From positions 1-18,586 of the forward strand of contig JADGJH010000440.1 in assembly GCA_027596945.1 (NCBI GenBank): a DNA stretch of 18,586 nucleotides, read 5' to 3'. Source of the stretch: Physocladia obscura (taxonomy: Eukaryota; Chytridiomycota; Chytridiomycetes; Chytridiales; Chytriomycetaceae). The notes under the pieces are model-generated. The model saw only the letters and a list, made by a program, of their open reading frames with translations. It did not search any database and had not been told where the DNA came from. Below are positions 17,149-18,586 of this stretch, piece after piece; position 1 is the stretch's first letter; every line of letters begins with the position of its first letter. The translations under genes were made by a program, and so were the position numbers.

Positions 17149-18141
17149 TCAGGGTGAAAGCTCATAGAAAGCAGTTGGACAGTTAAGAGCACGAGATCCA
17201 AAACTTGCTGGTTGTGGAGTGAAAACACCAATAAGTTCGTCAAAAGAACGCAGCATGCTTGTTGTTGGATAAATTTCTTGAGTTATTGATATTGTATTTG
17301 GGCTGGTAAAACTGTCAGTAAAACAAGAAAAAAAGGAATTTCCAGGCTTCACACACAAATAGAGCCCAGAATACGCGAAGTCATCTGCTAAATGATCCAA
17401 GATCGTCAAATCAAACTTTGAACCTGTGTCAATATCATAAAATTGTACCGCATTTCCAGTTGCAACATTTCCTGGAGTGATCGATGATGTCATTGATATT
17501 TGTGAACTTGAAATGTTTCCAAAATCAACGTAATAAACTTCATAACCTCTTGTATAGAATATATTTAAGAGATTTTATACTTAGTTGAAAATTTGACTCA
17601 CGCGAACCACGCGGAAGAAATTGTCTTTCCGACTTTGTACGGATTTGTGGATGTATCAGCGAATGTTGATTTTGGGGTAACAACCGGCCAGTTTACCACC
17701 TGACCTGAGGGATAAGGGATATAGTCTTCAGTGAGAGTGGCAACTGACGTGTACTGTGCGAAAAGTTTCATGAGTAGTCAGTAAATATATAAAAAAAAGC
17801 TAAACTGAGTTAAATGGTGCATCATCTGATAGAGTAACAATTTGTACATTCAATAGATCTGAGTAGCCAGCTTCGCAGGGGATCGTTTCTATAATTGGAT
17901 GTCCCGCTACAGTTGTATTTGAATATCGCACAAAAAATACTGAGTTCGTAAAAACTGTTGGTGGTAATGTGGCCATTGTCATGGGAGATCTTTGTCCCAT
18001 GTTCCAACACCTGATTCAGAATCATTAGCAAATTGGTGGGAAAATCAATAAAATACCAAGCGCGACGATCCTTGTTCCACACCTGCTCAGACACATAGTT
18101 GACTGCAGATACACCAACATAGTCAAAGAAAGGTTCACAAG
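17149..18141 (-). CDS. unrecognised, probably extracytoplasmic protein (5' end unresolved)
   Basis: Exons 18141-18057, 18010-17806, 17753-17602 and 17548-17149 (introns 46, 52 and 53 nt) join in one frame and give about 280 aa plus a missing start. The exon at 18141 begins in phase 1, reading CEPFFDYVGVSAVNYV and then EQVWNKDRRAWCWNMG. Later parts include VVNWPVVTPKSTF, GYEVYYVDFGNIS, NAVQFYDIDTGSKFDL and GLYLCVKPGNSFFSCF, ending FYELSP. It is rich in Tyr, Trp, Phe, Ser and Thr with several Cys and N-x-S/T sites, and the C-terminus has no membrane segment. Upstream (about 18360-18265) a frame with the very hydrophobic run FFLIISVFIILSIGCS could be the signal peptide or anchor. It can be joined in phase through donors at 18269 or 18263, but it has no ATG. 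Family not recognised; a ligand-binding or adhesin-like ectodomain is a guess. Confidence 0.6.
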
Positions 18142-18270
18142 CTGTTCAGATGTTAGTCAAGTCGAAAGAAGAAATCCTACTTCTACAAAAACATATCAAA
18201 AACCGCAAAAATGTTAAAGTCTTACGAACGTTATTGTCATGTCAGCGCCTATTTGCAGCAAACGTGCACT

Positions 18271-18586
18271 GAATCGTGAGCAACCAATGGACAAAATTAT
18301 AAAAACAGAAATAATCAGAAAAAATTTCAAATATATAAACAATAATAAAGAATTTCAATCTGTCACTGAAACTGACTAGTTTTCCGTAACTTCAATTCGA
18401 AATTTGTTACTGTTATATTTTAATTTTATTATTCTATTATCTTTTATTTTCCTTTAATATTCTTTATTTGTCAGCCACAAGTTCTTTTCCATTTCACAAT
18501 TTTCCTTACGAAATTTTTACTTGCGCCGCCCAAAAATTCTATTTCAATTTGTTTCAGAAAGGATCCCGAAACTCTATAAATTCAGA
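18271..18586. other. right-edge AT-rich region, content uncertain
   Basis: It contains the hydrophobic minus-strand frame described for the neighbouring gene and otherwise no convincing coding frame. On the plus strand TTTGTTTCAG at 18548-18557 looks like a splice acceptor, with an open stretch of about 29 bases to the window end. This could be the start of a plus-strand exon. No RNA gene or repeat was recognised. Confidence 0.3.

Noticed and set aside
1..18586. tRNA, rRNA, CRISPR array or biosynthetic cluster
   Set aside because: No cloverleaf, conserved rRNA core, regularly spaced repeats or cluster-type enzymes were seen by reading both strands.

Overview
This window looks like nuclear DNA of a fungus, most likely an early-diverging (chytrid-like) lineage; the lineage is inferred from gene style, not from a marker gene. 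Spliceosomal introns are short (46-91 nt, most near 55) with GT...AG ends, and genes are packed with gaps of only 25-100 bp. The proteins are rich in Ser/Thr, Asn, Gln and acidic low-complexity tracts. Two families with a strongly fungal distribution or architecture are present: an MNN1-type (GT71) mannosyltransferase and a BAR-PH-GRAM-VASt sterol-transfer protein. All splice models below were worked out by hand from reading-frame continuity.

Layout. Positions 1-2350 are a repeat- and transposon-scarred zone. It holds a possible gene 3' end (1-171), a minus-strand polyglutamine gene (343-782) and a 531-bp non-autonomous element with long inverted repeats and a TTAA target duplication (840-1370). 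These are followed by a possible truncated secreted-protein gene (1517-1909), a decayed transposase fragment (about 1906-2134, minus) and an A-rich 9-bp tandem repeat. From 2361 to 17048 the window is dense with genes: a mitochondrial carrier (minus, 3 exons); an unrecognised Ser/Thr-rich protein sharing a 61-bp divergent promoter with the carrier; Rtf2 (replication termination factor 2); a type II Golgi GT71 mannosyltransferase starting 25 bp after the Rtf2 stop; an unrecognised 607-aa protein (minus, 4 exons) with a predicted coiled coil; an unrecognised 725-aa coiled-coil protein (plus, 4 exons) diverging from it across 42 bp; and a 19-exon, 1182-aa LAM1/LAM3 (Ysp1/Sip3)-type membrane-contact-site sterol transporter. 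Finally a minus-strand gene (17149 to about 18141 or beyond) encodes an unrecognised, probably extracytoplasmic protein whose 5' end could not be settled.

The genes do not form one pathway. The recognisable ones are housekeeping functions: mitochondrial metabolite transport, replication-fork handling and splicing, Golgi mannosylation, and sterol transfer at ER contacts. The only hints of co-function are the two divergent pairs with very short shared promoters, especially the two unrecognised proteins at 7982-12409. I found no CRISPR array, rRNA or tRNA, and no clear previously undescribed multi-gene system. The least expected items are the TTAA element lying at the 5' edge of the polyglutamine gene, the unrecognised divergent pair, and the unrecognised secreted-type protein at the right end.
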